From NCBI RefSeq assembly GCF_036016755.1, contig NZ_JAYXIH010000006.1, positions 1-64,000 of the forward strand: DNA of 64,000 bases, in the 5' to 3' direction. How positions within the stretch are numbered: the stretch's first letter is position 1; the number at the start of each line of letters is the position of its first letter. The stretch is from Aurantimonas coralicida_A. GTDB lineage: Bacteria > Pseudomonadota > Alphaproteobacteria > Rhizobiales > Rhizobiaceae. Position numbers and translations under genes: made by a program. Under the pieces are notes generated by a model. It worked only from the letters and a program-made list of their open reading frames with translations, was not told where the DNA came from and did not search any database. Shown here piece by piece: positions 43,340 to 52,685 of the stretch.

Positions 43340-44788
43340 ATGAAGCTATCCCAACTCGCAGACGGCCTGGCCATGACCGGCGGTGCAGACGATCCGGAGA
43401 TCGCCGGACTGTCGGCTGATTCCCGCAGCGTCGGCGACGGATTTCTGTTCGCGGCTTTGTCGGGAACCCGGGCCGATGGCGCGCGATTCGTCGCCGCGGC
43501 CGAGGCGAGCGGCGCGGTCGCCATTCTCGCGGCGAACGACGCGGCGATCGAATCACGCCTGCCTATCCTGCGTGCTGACGATCCGCGTCACGCCATCGCC
43601 GTCATGGCCGCCAGGTACTATGGCGCGCAGCCCGAGCAGGTCGTCGCCGTCACCGGCACGGCCGGCAAGACCTCGATCACCACCTTCGTCCGCCAGATCT
43701 GGGCCAGCCAGGGGATCGCCGCCGCTTCGATCGGCACGACCGGCGTCGTTTCGCCGAGACGCGACGAATACGGCACGCTGACGACGCCCGATCCGGTCGC
43801 GCTTGCGAAGCTGATGGCCGACCTGGCGGCCGAAGGCGTTACCCACGCGGCGATGGAAGCGTCGAGCCACGGCCTCGATCAGCGCCGACTCGACGGTGTC
43901 CGGCTCGCGGCGGCGGGGTTCAGCAATCTCGGCCATGACCATCTGGACTATCACCCCGACGCCGAGTCCTACTTCGGCGCCAAGATGCGGCTGTTTACGA
44001 CCCTCCTGCCGAAGGGGGCTCCGGCAGTGATCTTCGCCGACGACCGCTGGTCAGGCCGGGCGATCGAGGTCGCAACAGGTGTCGGCGCGAACGTGTTGAC
44101 CGTCGGGCGAAACGGCGGCTTTCTCACATTGAAAAGGCTCGAGCACCAGCGGCATTGCCAGGTCGCGGAAATCGAGGCCGAGGGTCGTATCCATCGCATC
44201 GTCCTGCCGCTGGCGGGCGAGTTCCAGATGTCCAACGCCCTGGTGGCCGCCGGGCTCGCAATCGCCACCGGCGTTGCGACAGGTGCCGCGCTGGCCGCGT
44301 TGGAGACCTTGAAAGGCGCGTCCGGCCGGCTGGATCTGGCCGGCACGACGGCTGAGGGGGCTCCGGTCTTCGTCGATTACGCGCACAAGCCGGATGCGCT
44401 CGAGAACGTGCTGGCGTCGGTGCGCCCTTTCACCACCGGCCGTGTCGTCGCGGTCATCGGCTGTGGCGGCGACCGCGATCGGGCCAAGCGCCCGATGATG
44501 GGCGAAATCGCCGCGCGACTGGCCGATGTGGTCATCGTCACCGACGACAATCCGCGCTCGGAAGACGCGGCGGCGATCCGGGCAGCGATCATGGCGGCGG
44601 CCCCTGGCGCGACCGAAATCGCCGATCGCCGCGCGGCCATTCGCGAGGCGGTCCGGCAGGCGCATTCCGGCGACACGGTCGTGGTCGCCGGCAAGGGGCA
44701 CGAGATTGGCCAGACCGTCGGCGACGTTACCCACCATTTCAGCGACCATGAAGAGGTTCGCGCGGCGATCTCGGAGGCGGGCCGATGA
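43340..44788 (+). CDS. murE: UDP-MurNAc-tripeptide synthetase MurE (meso-DAP type)
   Basis: MurE (482 aa) adds the third amino acid to UDP-MurNAc-L-Ala-D-Glu. The ATP loop is VTGTAGKTSITTFV, and GVTHAAMEASSHGLDQRRLD and FVDYAHKPDALENVL are family motifs. The specificity motif DNPR (VTDDNPRSEDAAAI) marks selection of meso-diaminopimelate rather than lysine, as expected for a Gram-negative. The stop overlaps the murF start by four bases (ATGA). Confidence 0.97.
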   Translation: MKLSQLADGLAMTGGADDPEIAGLSADSRSVGDGFLFAALSGTRADGARFVAAAEASGAVAILAANDAAIESRLPILRADDPRHAIAVMAARYYGAQPEQVVAVTGTAGKTSITTFVRQIWASQGIAAASIGTTGVVSPRRDEYGTLTTPDPVALAKLMADLAAEGVTHAAMEASSHGLDQRRLDGVRLAAAGFSNLGHDHLDYHPDAESYFGAKMRLFTTLLPKGAPAVIFADDRWSGRAIEVATGVGANVLTVGRNGGFLTLKRLEHQRHCQVAEIEAEGRIHRIVLPLAGEFQMSNALVAAGLAIATGVATGAALAALETLKGASGRLDLAGTTAEGAPVFVDYAHKPDALENVLASVRPFTTGRVVAVIGCGGDRDRAKRPMMGEIAARLADVVIVTDDNPRSEDAAAIRAAIMAAAPGATEIADRRAAIREAVRQAHSGDTVVVAGKGHEIGQTVGDVTHHFSDHEEVRAAISEAGR

Positions 44789-46260
44789 GCGAAGCGCTTT
44801 GGGAGACATCCGCCTTGATCGCGGCAATGAACGCGCGACCGGTCGGCGACCTGCCAGCCTCGATCTCTGGCATTTCCATCGATACCCGGACGCTCGGTGA
44901 GGGCGAGGCCTTCTTCGCCATCCAGGGCGAGCGGTTCGACGGCCATGACTTTCTGACGGCAGCGACGAAAGCCGGAGCTGCTCTGCATGTGGTCGCAGAG
45001 CACAAATTGCCGGCGCTGGGCAGCGTTCAGTCACCGTTGCTGGTCGTCGACGACGTATTGCATGCCCTGTCGCGCCTGGGCGAAGCCGCCCGCGCCCGCT
45101 CGAGCGCGAAGATCATCGCGGTGACCGGCAGCGTCGGCAAGACGACCACCAAGGATGCGCTGCGCCACGGCCTTTCGGCGGTCGGCCGCGTCCATGCGAG
45201 CGCGGCTTCGTTCAACAATCACTGGGGCGTGCCGCTGAGCCTGGCCCGGATGCCGGCCGACAGTCGCTTCGCGATCTTCGAGATCGGCATGAACCATGCG
45301 GGCGAAATTCGGCCGCTGGTCAAACTAGTGCGGCCGCATCTGGCGATCATCACGCTGATCGCCCCCGCTCATCTCGGCCACTTCCGCGACCTTGAGGAGA
45401 TCGCCGAGGCGAAGGCCGAGATCTTCGAAGGGCTCGTCACGGGCGGCACCGCGATCCTCAATGCCGATGATCCCCATTGTGGACCGCTGGCGACCATGGC
45501 CCGCAAGGCGGGCGTCACCGCGATCGCGACCTTCGGCGAGGCGAGCGGCGCCGATTTCGCGTTGGCCCGCTTCGAAACGACGGCTGAGGGCGCGGCGATC
45601 GAGGCGGTCATCGGTGGCGAACCGGTCCGGCTGCATCTGACCTCCAGCGGCCGGCACATGGCACAGAATATCCTTGCCGTGCTCGGCGCGGCCAAGCTTG
45701 CCGGTGCGGATGTCCAGACGGTGGCGGCGGCGCTGTCGAGCTGGCACGCGGTCAAGGGACGCGGCGCGCGCTCGCAGCTGCCGATGCCGGGCGGCGGTTC
45801 GATCGAACTCATCGACGACAGCTACAACGCCAACCCGGCCTCGATGCGAGCCGCGCTCGACGTCTTGAAGGCTGCGGCGGTCGGGGAGGGTGGTCGCCGC
45901 ATCGCTGTTCTTGGCGACATGCTGGAACTGGGCGAGCACGCGCCGGCGCAGCACGCCGATCTCGCCGCGCCGATCGCCGAGGCGGGCGTTGATCGGGCCT
46001 TTCTCGCCGGGGATGAGATGAAGGCGCTCGACGACGTGCTGGAAGGTCGGGTCGACCGCGAATGGCATGACAGCGTCGACGAACTCCTTAAGAGCCTGTT
46101 GACGATGATCCGCGCTGGCGACGTCGTTATGGTAAAGGCCTCGAAAAGCATCGGCTTCACCGCCTTGGTGGATAGGATGCTGACGACCTATCCGCCGCAG
46201 ACATCCACCGGCGCGGCGCCGGTCCCTGACAAGATCGACCCGGCTGGAGCTGCCCGATGA
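44785..46260 (+). CDS. murF: UDP-MurNAc-pentapeptide synthetase MurF
   Basis: MurF (491 aa) adds D-Ala-D-Ala to UDP-MurNAc-tripeptide, using the dipeptide made by Ddl. The ATP loop is IIAVTGSVGKTTTKDALRHG, the middle domain has SFNNHWGVPLSLARMP and FEIGMNHAGEI, and the C-terminal domain has LIDDSYNANPASMRAALDVL. Length is slightly above the E. coli enzyme, with a short Pro/Ala tail. Both ends overlap neighbours by four bases (murE and mraY). Confidence 0.97.
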   Translation: MSEALWETSALIAAMNARPVGDLPASISGISIDTRTLGEGEAFFAIQGERFDGHDFLTAATKAGAALHVVAEHKLPALGSVQSPLLVVDDVLHALSRLGEAARARSSAKIIAVTGSVGKTTTKDALRHGLSAVGRVHASAASFNNHWGVPLSLARMPADSRFAIFEIGMNHAGEIRPLVKLVRPHLAIITLIAPAHLGHFRDLEEIAEAKAEIFEGLVTGGTAILNADDPHCGPLATMARKAGVTAIATFGEASGADFALARFETTAEGAAIEAVIGGEPVRLHLTSSGRHMAQNILAVLGAAKLAGADVQTVAAALSSWHAVKGRGARSQLPMPGGGSIELIDDSYNANPASMRAALDVLKAAAVGEGGRRIAVLGDMLELGEHAPAQHADLAAPIAEAGVDRAFLAGDEMKALDDVLEGRVDREWHDSVDELLKSLLTMIRAGDVVMVKASKSIGFTALVDRMLTTYPPQTSTGAAPVPDKIDPAGAAR

Positions 46261-47339
46261 TCGCTTATCTCGGCCAGTTCGGCGCCGACTTTCCACTCTT
46301 CAATGTCTTTCGCTACATCACATTCCGAACCGGTGCGTCGATGATCACCGGCTTCATCGTTGTGTTTCTGTTCGGCCCGGCGATCATCGCCAATTTGCGC
46401 ATTCGGCAGGGCAAAGGCCAGCCGATCCGCGCCGACGGCCCGCAGACCCATTTCAAGAAGTCCGGCACGCCAACTATGGGCGGGCTGATGATTCTTTCGG
46501 GTTTTCTTGTCTCAGCGATGCTGTGGGCGGATCTGAGCAACCTCTACGTCTGGACGGTGCTGCTGGTCACGGTCGGCTTCGGGGCGATCGGGTTTTACGA
46601 CGACTATCTGAAAGTGACGAGGCAGAACGACAAGGGTTTTTCCGGCAAGTCTCGCCTGGCTCTGGAATTCCTGATCGCGATCGCGGCGTCGGTCCTGATC
46701 GTCTATGCTGGAACCGGCAGTTTCGCCACGTCGCTGGCTTTCCCCTTCGTGAAATCCTTTCTCCTGGATCTTGGCTGGTTCTATGTCGGCTTCGCGGCTT
46801 TCGTCGTGGTCGGATCCGCCAACGCGGTGAACTTGACCGACGGGCTGGACGGGTTGGCGATCGTGCCGATCATGATCGCGGCCGCCGCCTTCGGCCTCAT
46901 CGCCTATATCGCCGGCAATGTGAACTTCTCCAATTATCTGCAGATCCACTATGTCGTCGGCACCGGCGAACTGGCGCCGCTCTGCGGCGCGGTCATCGGC
47001 GCCGGACTTGGCTTCCTGTGGTTCAACGCGCCGCCGGCGGCGATCTTCATGGGCGACACCGGCTCGCTCGCCCTCGGCGGGATGACCGGCACGATCGCCG
47101 TCGCGACCAAGCATGAACTGGTGCTGGCGATCATCGGCGGCCTGTTCGTCATCGAGGCGCTGTCGGTGATCATCCAGGTCGCCTCGTTCAAGCTGACCGG
47201 CAAGCGGGTCTTCCTGATGGCGCCGATCCACCATCATTTCGAAAAGCTCGGTTGGACCGAAAGCCAGGTCGTCGTGCGCTTCTGGATCATCGCGTTCATG
47301 TTGGCCTTCGTCGGCCTGTCGACCCTGAAACTGCGGTGA
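46257..47339 (+). CDS. mraY: Phospho-N-acetylmuramoyl-pentapeptide-transferase MraY
   Basis: MraY (360 aa, about ten membrane helices) links UDP-MurNAc-pentapeptide to undecaprenyl phosphate to make lipid I. Motifs are complete: GTPTMGGLMIL, FYDDYLKVTRQNDKG with the Asp pair, NLTDGLDGLAIVP with the catalytic Asp, GDTGSLALGG and the His-rich loop MAPIHHHFEKLGW. Its ATG overlaps the murF stop, and murD follows after four bases. Confidence 0.98.
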   Translation: MIAYLGQFGADFPLFNVFRYITFRTGASMITGFIVVFLFGPAIIANLRIRQGKGQPIRADGPQTHFKKSGTPTMGGLMILSGFLVSAMLWADLSNLYVWTVLLVTVGFGAIGFYDDYLKVTRQNDKGFSGKSRLALEFLIAIAASVLIVYAGTGSFATSLAFPFVKSFLLDLGWFYVGFAAFVVVGSANAVNLTDGLDGLAIVPIMIAAAAFGLIAYIAGNVNFSNYLQIHYVVGTGELAPLCGAVIGAGLGFLWFNAPPAAIFMGDTGSLALGGMTGTIAVATKHELVLAIIGGLFVIEALSVIIQVASFKLTGKRVFLMAPIHHHFEKLGWTESQVVVRFWIIAFMLAFVGLSTLKLR

Positions 47340-47343
47340 GACG

Positions 47344-48756
47344 ATGATCCCGGCGCGTTCCTTTTCCGGACAATCGGTCGCCCTGTTCGGGCTCGGCAGC
47401 TCCGGCCGCGCGACGGCACGCGCGTTGGTCGAGGGTGGCGCAAACGTTGTCGCCTTCGACGACAATCCGGCGAGTGTCGAAGCCGCGCGCGCCGAGGCAA
47501 TCCCGACGGGCGATCTGCGCGACGCCGATTGGTCGCGTTTTAGCGCCTTTGTCCTATCGCCCGGTGTGCCGCTCACTCATCCCAAGCCCCACTGGACCGT
47601 GGAACTTGCCCGCGCCGCCGGCGTCGAGGTGATCGGCGACATCGAGTTGTTCAGTCGCGAGCGCCGCGCGATCGCGCCGACATCGCCTTTCATCGCGATC
47701 ACCGGCACCAACGGCAAGTCGACGACCACCGCATTGATTGCCCATTGCCTGCGCTGGAGCGGGCGGGACACGCAGTTCGGCGGCAATATCGGCGTCGCCG
47801 TAATGACGCTCGAACCGCCGGCGCCCGAGCGCCACTACGTTGTCGAGTGTTCGTCTTATCAGATCGACCTGGCGCCGACGCTGGAGCCCTCGGTGGGCAT
47901 CCTGCTCAACCTGACGCCTGACCATCTCGACCGGCATGGATCGATGGGCAATTACGCCGCGATCAAGGCCCGCCTCGTCGCCGGTTCCGGTCTGGCCGTC
48001 GTTGGCGTCGATGACGCGCCGTGTCGGCAGATCGCCGACGAACTGGAATCCGATGGCAGGACCGTCGTGCGGATTTCGCAAGGGGAATTGCAAGGCCCCG
48101 GGGTCGACTTCGACGGTCGGGTTCTCCGGCGCCGCGTGAGGGGAACTGAGGAGGCCTTCTTCGACCTTTCCGCGATCGGTTCCCTGCGCGGTCGCCATAA
48201 TGCCCAAAACGCCGCCGCGGCGGTTGCCGCCCTGACCGCTGTTGGATTGTCGGGCGCGGAAATTCGCGCGGGTCTGGAAAGTTTCCCAGGGCTGGCGCAC
48301 CGCATGGAGGAGGTCGGGCGTCGCGGCCGGGTTCTCTTCGTCAATGATTCCAAGGCCACCAATGCCGAAGCGGTCGCGCCGGCGCTCGCGGCCTTCCCGC
48401 GCATCCACTGGATCGCCGGGGGACTGGCGAAGGACGGCGGTATCGCGGCGCTGGCGCCGTTTTTTCCACGGATCGCCAAGGCCTATCTGATCGGCGAGGC
48501 GGCGCCTGCCTTTGCCGCGACTCTTGGTAAACGAATTCCTTACGAAATCTCCGGTACGCTTGCCATCGCGGTCGAACACGCGGCGGCCGACGCCGAGGCG
48601 AGCGAAGGTGCGTCCGGGCAGGAGAGCGTCATACTCCTGTCCCCGGCCTGCGCCAGTTTCGACCAGTTTCGCAATTTCGAAGTGCGGGGCGATGCGTTCC
48701 GCGAGGCGGTGGGCGCGCTCGCGGGCATCGAGATGGCGCACAAGGGGGAATCATGA
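47344..48756 (+). CDS. murD: UDP-MurNAc-L-alanine:D-glutamate ligase MurD
   Basis: MurD (470 aa) adds D-Glu to UDP-MurNAc-L-Ala. An N-terminal Rossmann region (VALFGLGSSGRATARAL) binds UDP, the ATP loop is FIAITGTNGKSTTTALIAHC, NIGVAVMTLEP follows, and the C-terminal domain has FVNDSKATNAEAVAPAL and WIAGGLAKDGG. Its 3' end overlaps ftsW by four bases (ATGA). Confidence 0.97.
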   Translation: MIPARSFSGQSVALFGLGSSGRATARALVEGGANVVAFDDNPASVEAARAEAIPTGDLRDADWSRFSAFVLSPGVPLTHPKPHWTVELARAAGVEVIGDIELFSRERRAIAPTSPFIAITGTNGKSTTTALIAHCLRWSGRDTQFGGNIGVAVMTLEPPAPERHYVVECSSYQIDLAPTLEPSVGILLNLTPDHLDRHGSMGNYAAIKARLVAGSGLAVVGVDDAPCRQIADELESDGRTVVRISQGELQGPGVDFDGRVLRRRVRGTEEAFFDLSAIGSLRGRHNAQNAAAAVAALTAVGLSGAEIRAGLESFPGLAHRMEEVGRRGRVLFVNDSKATNAEAVAPALAAFPRIHWIAGGLAKDGGIAALAPFFPRIAKAYLIGEAAPAFAATLGKRIPYEISGTLAIAVEHAAADAEASEGASGQESVILLSPACASFDQFRNFEVRGDAFREAVGALAGIEMAHKGES

Positions 48757-49907
48757 CGAGCCGGGTCAAACGAGGCGTGATCAGCGAGTGGTGGTGGGGC
48801 GTCGATCGCTGGTTCTTGGCGGCCTTCCTGATACTTCTGGTCGGCGGCCTGGTGTTTTCCTTCGCCGCCAGCCCCCCGGTCGCCGAGCGCATCGGCGTCG
48901 AACCCTTCCACTTCGTCAAGCGCCATGCCGCCTTCCTCATCCCAACGGCTTTGGTCATGTTCGGTTGTTCGCTGCTAAGCTCGCGTGGTGTGCGCCGCGC
49001 CTCGTTGCTGATTTTGGCGGCGTCGCTCATGCTGATGGTGTTGGCGCTGTTCGTCGGCATGGAGATCAAGGGCTCGCGCCGCTGGATCGATTTCGGTCCG
49101 CTCAACATCCAGCCGTCGGAATTCATGAAGCCGGCCTTTGTAGTGATCTGCGCCTGGCTGTTCGCCGAGAAGCAACGCCGCCCCGAGATTCCGGGCAATC
49201 TGTTCGCGCTGATCCTGCTTCTCGTGGTCGTCGCGCTGCTCGTGGCGCAGCCCGACCTCGGCCAGACCATACTCGCGACGGCCGCCTGGGGCGGCTTGTT
49301 CTTCATGGCCGGCATGCCATGGTTGTGGATCGCGCTGCTCGGGGGCGTCGCCCTCGGTGGCTCTTTTCTCGCCTATGTCGCGTTTCCCCACGTTGCCAGC
49401 CGCATCGATCGGTTTATGACCGGCGAGGGCGACACCTTCCAGACCGACACCGCGCGCGAGGCGATCATGCGCGGCGGTTGGTTTGGCCAGGGTCCGGGCG
49501 AGGGCACGGTCAAACGCATGCTTCCCGATAGCCACACCGATTTCGCGTTTGCGGTTCTTGCCGAGGAATTCGGCATTATCGCCTGCATGCTGGTGGCCTC
49601 GATATTCGCCTTTATCGTGATCCGAGGCCTATCCTCGGCGCTCGCCCAGCGCGATATCTTCGACCGGTTGGCGATTTCCGGTCTGGTGCTGCTCATTGGC
49701 TTGCAGTCGATCATCAACATGGCGGTGAATCTGCAATTGATGCCGGCGAAGGGCATGACGCTGCCCTTCATTTCCTATGGTGGCTCGTCGATGCTGGCGA
49801 TCGCCATATCGGCGGGGTTCATCCTTGCGCTGACGCGGCGACGGCCGGAGAACCGCTCGCATACCGACCGGCTGATGGAGCGGACCTTCCAGTTGCACGC
49901 CGCGTGA
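48753..49907 (+). CDS. ftsW: Septal SEDS glycosyltransferase FtsW
   Basis: FtsW (384 aa, ten membrane helices) polymerises lipid II into glycan strands at the septum together with FtsI. SEDS motifs include IKGSRRWIDFGPLNIQPSEF near residues 106-125, VAQPDLGQTILATA, and PDSHTDFAFAVLAEEFGII with the catalytic-type Asp. The C-terminus has LPFISYGGSSMLAIAISAG. It starts within the murD stop. Confidence 0.97.
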   Translation: MTSRVKRGVISEWWWGVDRWFLAAFLILLVGGLVFSFAASPPVAERIGVEPFHFVKRHAAFLIPTALVMFGCSLLSSRGVRRASLLILAASLMLMVLALFVGMEIKGSRRWIDFGPLNIQPSEFMKPAFVVICAWLFAEKQRRPEIPGNLFALILLLVVVALLVAQPDLGQTILATAAWGGLFFMAGMPWLWIALLGGVALGGSFLAYVAFPHVASRIDRFMTGEGDTFQTDTAREAIMRGGWFGQGPGEGTVKRMLPDSHTDFAFAVLAEEFGIIACMLVASIFAFIVIRGLSSALAQRDIFDRLAISGLVLLIGLQSIINMAVNLQLMPAKGMTLPFISYGGSSMLAIAISAGFILALTRRRPENRSHTDRLMERTFQLHAA

Positions 49908-49930
49908 GGCAAGGGGCGGGGACCGGCTCT

Positions 49931-49974
49931 AGCCCTTGAGCGCCCGTTTTCGAGCGCTTGAGCGCCCGTTTTCG
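49931..49974. repeat. Two-copy 22-bp tandem repeat between ftsW and murG
   Basis: Bases 49931-49952 and 49953-49974 are adjacent copies of one 22-base unit that differ at a single base. The shared core is CTTGAGCGCCCGTTTTCG. They sit 24 bases after the ftsW stop in a 233-base gap, unusual in a cluster where most genes overlap. Confidence 0.85.
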
Positions 49975-50140
49975 CTGATACTGTGAGTCGGATGGCTCTC
50001 CGCTTTTATCAATCCTGGGCGGAACGGCTGGCGCGCTTTCGCATTGTGTGAGCGAGTTGGTCGCGTTCTCTGCGGTTTTAGCCACACGAAGCAATGGCAA
50101 CGAGGCCAACTCCGACCCGAAGAGGCGACCTTTTTCCGCA

Positions 50141-51235
50141 ATGACAACGATCCTTCTCTCCGCTGGCGGCACCGGCGGCCATCTCTTTCCGGCCGAAGCC
50201 CTGGCACATGAGCTCGTTGCGCGCGGCTTCGAGGTTCATCTCGTCACCGACGACCGTGCCGGCCGTTTCGCCGAGCGTTTTCCGGTCAAGGCCGTGCATC
50301 GGGTGCGCTCGGCAACCTTCGCGTCGAAAAACCCGCTCAAGGTCGCATCCGCCCTGTGGACGCTGTGGCGGGGCTTCCGCGAAGCCGGCGATCTGGTGCG
50401 TCGTCTGCGACCGGCGGTCGTCGTCGGATTCGGCGGTTATCCGACGGTGCCGCCGCTGATGGCAGCGCTCCGCGCCGGCCGGCCGACGCTGATCCATGAA
50501 CAGAACGCGGTGATGGGCCGGGCGAACCGCTTCCTCGGCTCCCGCGTCGATCGCATCGCCGCCGGGATTCCGCAGGACAAGGCCGATCCGGCGATCGCCG
50601 CAAAGATCACCGTGACCGGCAATCCGGTACGCTCGCCGATCCTGGAGGCCGCGAAGACGCCATACCGGCCGGCCGAGCCGGATGGGCGGTTCAACCTGGT
50701 GGTCTTCGGGGGAAGCCAGGGCGCGCAGTTCTTTTCCGAGCGCATTCCCGCAGCCATCGAACGCCTGCCCGAGGAACTGCGAAAGCGGCTGGTCGTCACC
50801 CAGCAGGCGCGCAGCGACGACGAGGCGAGCGTACGACGCTTCTATGAAGAGCGCGACATTCCGGCGACCGTCGCGCCGTTCTTCACCGACATGGCCGAAC
50901 GACTGGGCGCCGCGCATCTGGTGATCAGCCGCTCGGGCGCCTCTACGGTGTCCGAATTGGCGGTGATCGGGCGACCAGCGATCCTGGTGCCTTATCCCTA
51001 TGCCCTCGACCACGACCAGGCCGCGAATGCCGCCAAGCTCGAGGCCGAGGGTGGCGCGCTGGTCGTGCGGCAGACGGAGCTTTCCGCCGGCCGGCTGGCC
51101 GGCCTCATCGCGGAGATTGCCAGCGATCCGCAAAGGGCTTCAACCATGGCCGCGGCGGCGAAGGCGACCGGCATCCCCGATGCCGCGCGGTTGCTTGCCG
51201 ACCTCGTTGCGGCTATGCCCCGGGCCGGCGATTGA
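50141..51235 (+). CDS. murG: Lipid II synthase (GlcNAc transferase) MurG
   Basis: MurG (364 aa) moves GlcNAc from UDP-GlcNAc to lipid I at the inner face of the membrane. The N-terminal loop ILLSAGGTGGHLFPAEALAH, VVGFGGYPTVPPLMAA, HEQNAVMGRANRFL, VFGGSQGAQFFSE, and the sugar-nucleotide site SRSGASTVSELAVIGRPAIL are all present. The start at MTTILLSAGG gives the normal length; a GTG at 50048 would add 31 residues without similarity. The murC start follows after 34 bases. Confidence 0.96.
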   Translation: MTTILLSAGGTGGHLFPAEALAHELVARGFEVHLVTDDRAGRFAERFPVKAVHRVRSATFASKNPLKVASALWTLWRGFREAGDLVRRLRPAVVVGFGGYPTVPPLMAALRAGRPTLIHEQNAVMGRANRFLGSRVDRIAAGIPQDKADPAIAAKITVTGNPVRSPILEAAKTPYRPAEPDGRFNLVVFGGSQGAQFFSERIPAAIERLPEELRKRLVVTQQARSDDEASVRRFYEERDIPATVAPFFTDMAERLGAAHLVISRSGASTVSELAVIGRPAILVPYPYALDHDQAANAAKLEAEGGALVVRQTELSAGRLAGLIAEIASDPQRASTMAAAAKATGIPDAARLLADLVAAMPRAGD

Positions 51236-51269
51236 ACCGAAATTCTTTATAATACAGGGGGATGCGGCC

Positions 51270-52685
51270 ATGAAAATGCCGCCGAACATCGGACCGGTCC
51301 ACTTCATCGGGATTGGCGGTATTGGGATGAGCGGCATCGCCGAGGTGCTGCTTAATCTCGGCTACACCGTCCAGGGTTCCGACCAGAGCGAAAACGCCAA
51401 CGTTCAGCGCCTGCGCGAACTCGGCGTCCATGTCGCCGTCGGCCACGCAGCCGAAAATCTGGGCCTCGCCGAGGTGGTGGTCGTCTCGACCGCGATCAAG
51501 CGCTCGAATCCGGAGTTGGAAGCGGCCCGGGAACGGCTGTTGCCGATCGTTCGGCGCGCCGAGATGCTGGCCGAGCTGATGCGCTTTCGCCAGGCGATCG
51601 CCATCGGCGGCACCCATGGCAAGACCACCACGACCTCGATGGTGGCGACGCTGCTCGACGCCGGCGGCCTCGACCCGACCGTCGTCAATGGCGGCATCAT
51701 CAACGCCTACGGCACCAATGCGCGGATGGGCGACGGCGACTGGATGGTCGTCGAGGCGGACGAATCCGACGGCACCTTCCTGAAGCTGCCGGCCGATGTC
51801 GCCGTCGTCACCAACATCGATCCCGAGCATCTCGACCATTATGGCACCTTCGACGCGGTGCGAGCGGCGTTTCGCACATTCGTCGAGAACGTGCCGTTCT
51901 ACGGTTTTGCGGTGATGTGCATCGACCACCCAGTGGTGCAGACGCTGATCTCCGAGATCGAGGATCGCCGGGTCATCACCTATGGCGAGAGCCCGCAGGC
52001 CGACGTGCGGTTCGAGAACCTGCAGGTCGAAGGCCCGAAATCCCGCTTCGACATTACCATTCGCGATCGGGTGACAGGGGCCGCCGAGCAGATCGAGAAC
52101 CTCGTCCTGCCGATGCCGGGCCGCCATAACGTTTCCAACGCGACGGCCGCGATCGCAGTGGCGCATCGGCTGAACATCCCGGCGGACGCGATCCGCAAGG
52201 GACTTGATGGCTTCAGCGGCGTCAAGCGCCGCTTCACCCATACAGGCAATGTCGGCGGCGTGGACATCTACGACGACTACGGCCACCACCCGGTCGAGAT
52301 TCGTGCTGTTCTGGCTGCGGCGCGAGCCTCGGCGAAGGGGCGGGTCATCGCCGTCGTGCAGCCGCATCGTTATTCTCGGCTGCAGGCGCTGTTCCCTGAT
52401 TTCGCTGCTTGCTTCAACGACGCCGACACGGTGATCATTGCGCCGGTCTACGCCGCCGGCGAAGAACCGATCGGTTTTGTCAGCTCGGAAATCCTGGTCG
52501 AACGGCTCAAGCTCGGCGGCCACCGCGACGCCCGCCTGATTGGTGGGCCAGAGGACCTTGCGCCGTTGATCCATGGGATAGCCAAGTCAGACGACATGGT
52601 CGTTTGCCTTGGCGCCGGCTCGATCACCCAGTGGGCCTATGCGCTGCCGAAGGAGCTGGCCGCACTCAACGGAGGCGGCCGCTGA
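51270..52685 (+). CDS. murC: UDP-MurNAc:L-alanine ligase MurC
   Basis: MurC (471 aa) attaches the first amino acid of the stem peptide. It has HFIGIGGIGMSGIAEVLL for UDP binding, the ATP loop AIGGTHGKTTTTSMVATLL, VVEADESDGTFLKL and the C-terminal YDDYGHHPVEIRAVLAAAR. The start MKMPPNIGPV has AGGGGGA before it; an upstream extension overlaps murG and is rejected. Its TGA shares a base with the murB ATG (TGATG). Confidence 0.97.
   Translation: MKMPPNIGPVHFIGIGGIGMSGIAEVLLNLGYTVQGSDQSENANVQRLRELGVHVAVGHAAENLGLAEVVVVSTAIKRSNPELEAARERLLPIVRRAEMLAELMRFRQAIAIGGTHGKTTTTSMVATLLDAGGLDPTVVNGGIINAYGTNARMGDGDWMVVEADESDGTFLKLPADVAVVTNIDPEHLDHYGTFDAVRAAFRTFVENVPFYGFAVMCIDHPVVQTLISEIEDRRVITYGESPQADVRFENLQVEGPKSRFDITIRDRVTGAAEQIENLVLPMPGRHNVSNATAAIAVAHRLNIPADAIRKGLDGFSGVKRRFTHTGNVGGVDIYDDYGHHPVEIRAVLAAARASAKGRVIAVVQPHRYSRLQALFPDFAACFNDADTVIIAPVYAAGEEPIGFVSSEILVERLKLGGHRDARLIGGPEDLAPLIHGIAKSDDMVVCLGAGSITQWAYALPKELAALNGGGR

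Noticed and set aside
50048..50140. Longer murG start at GTG 50048
   Set aside because: The extra 31 residues resemble no MurG N-terminus; the family glycine loop begins right after the ATG at 50141.
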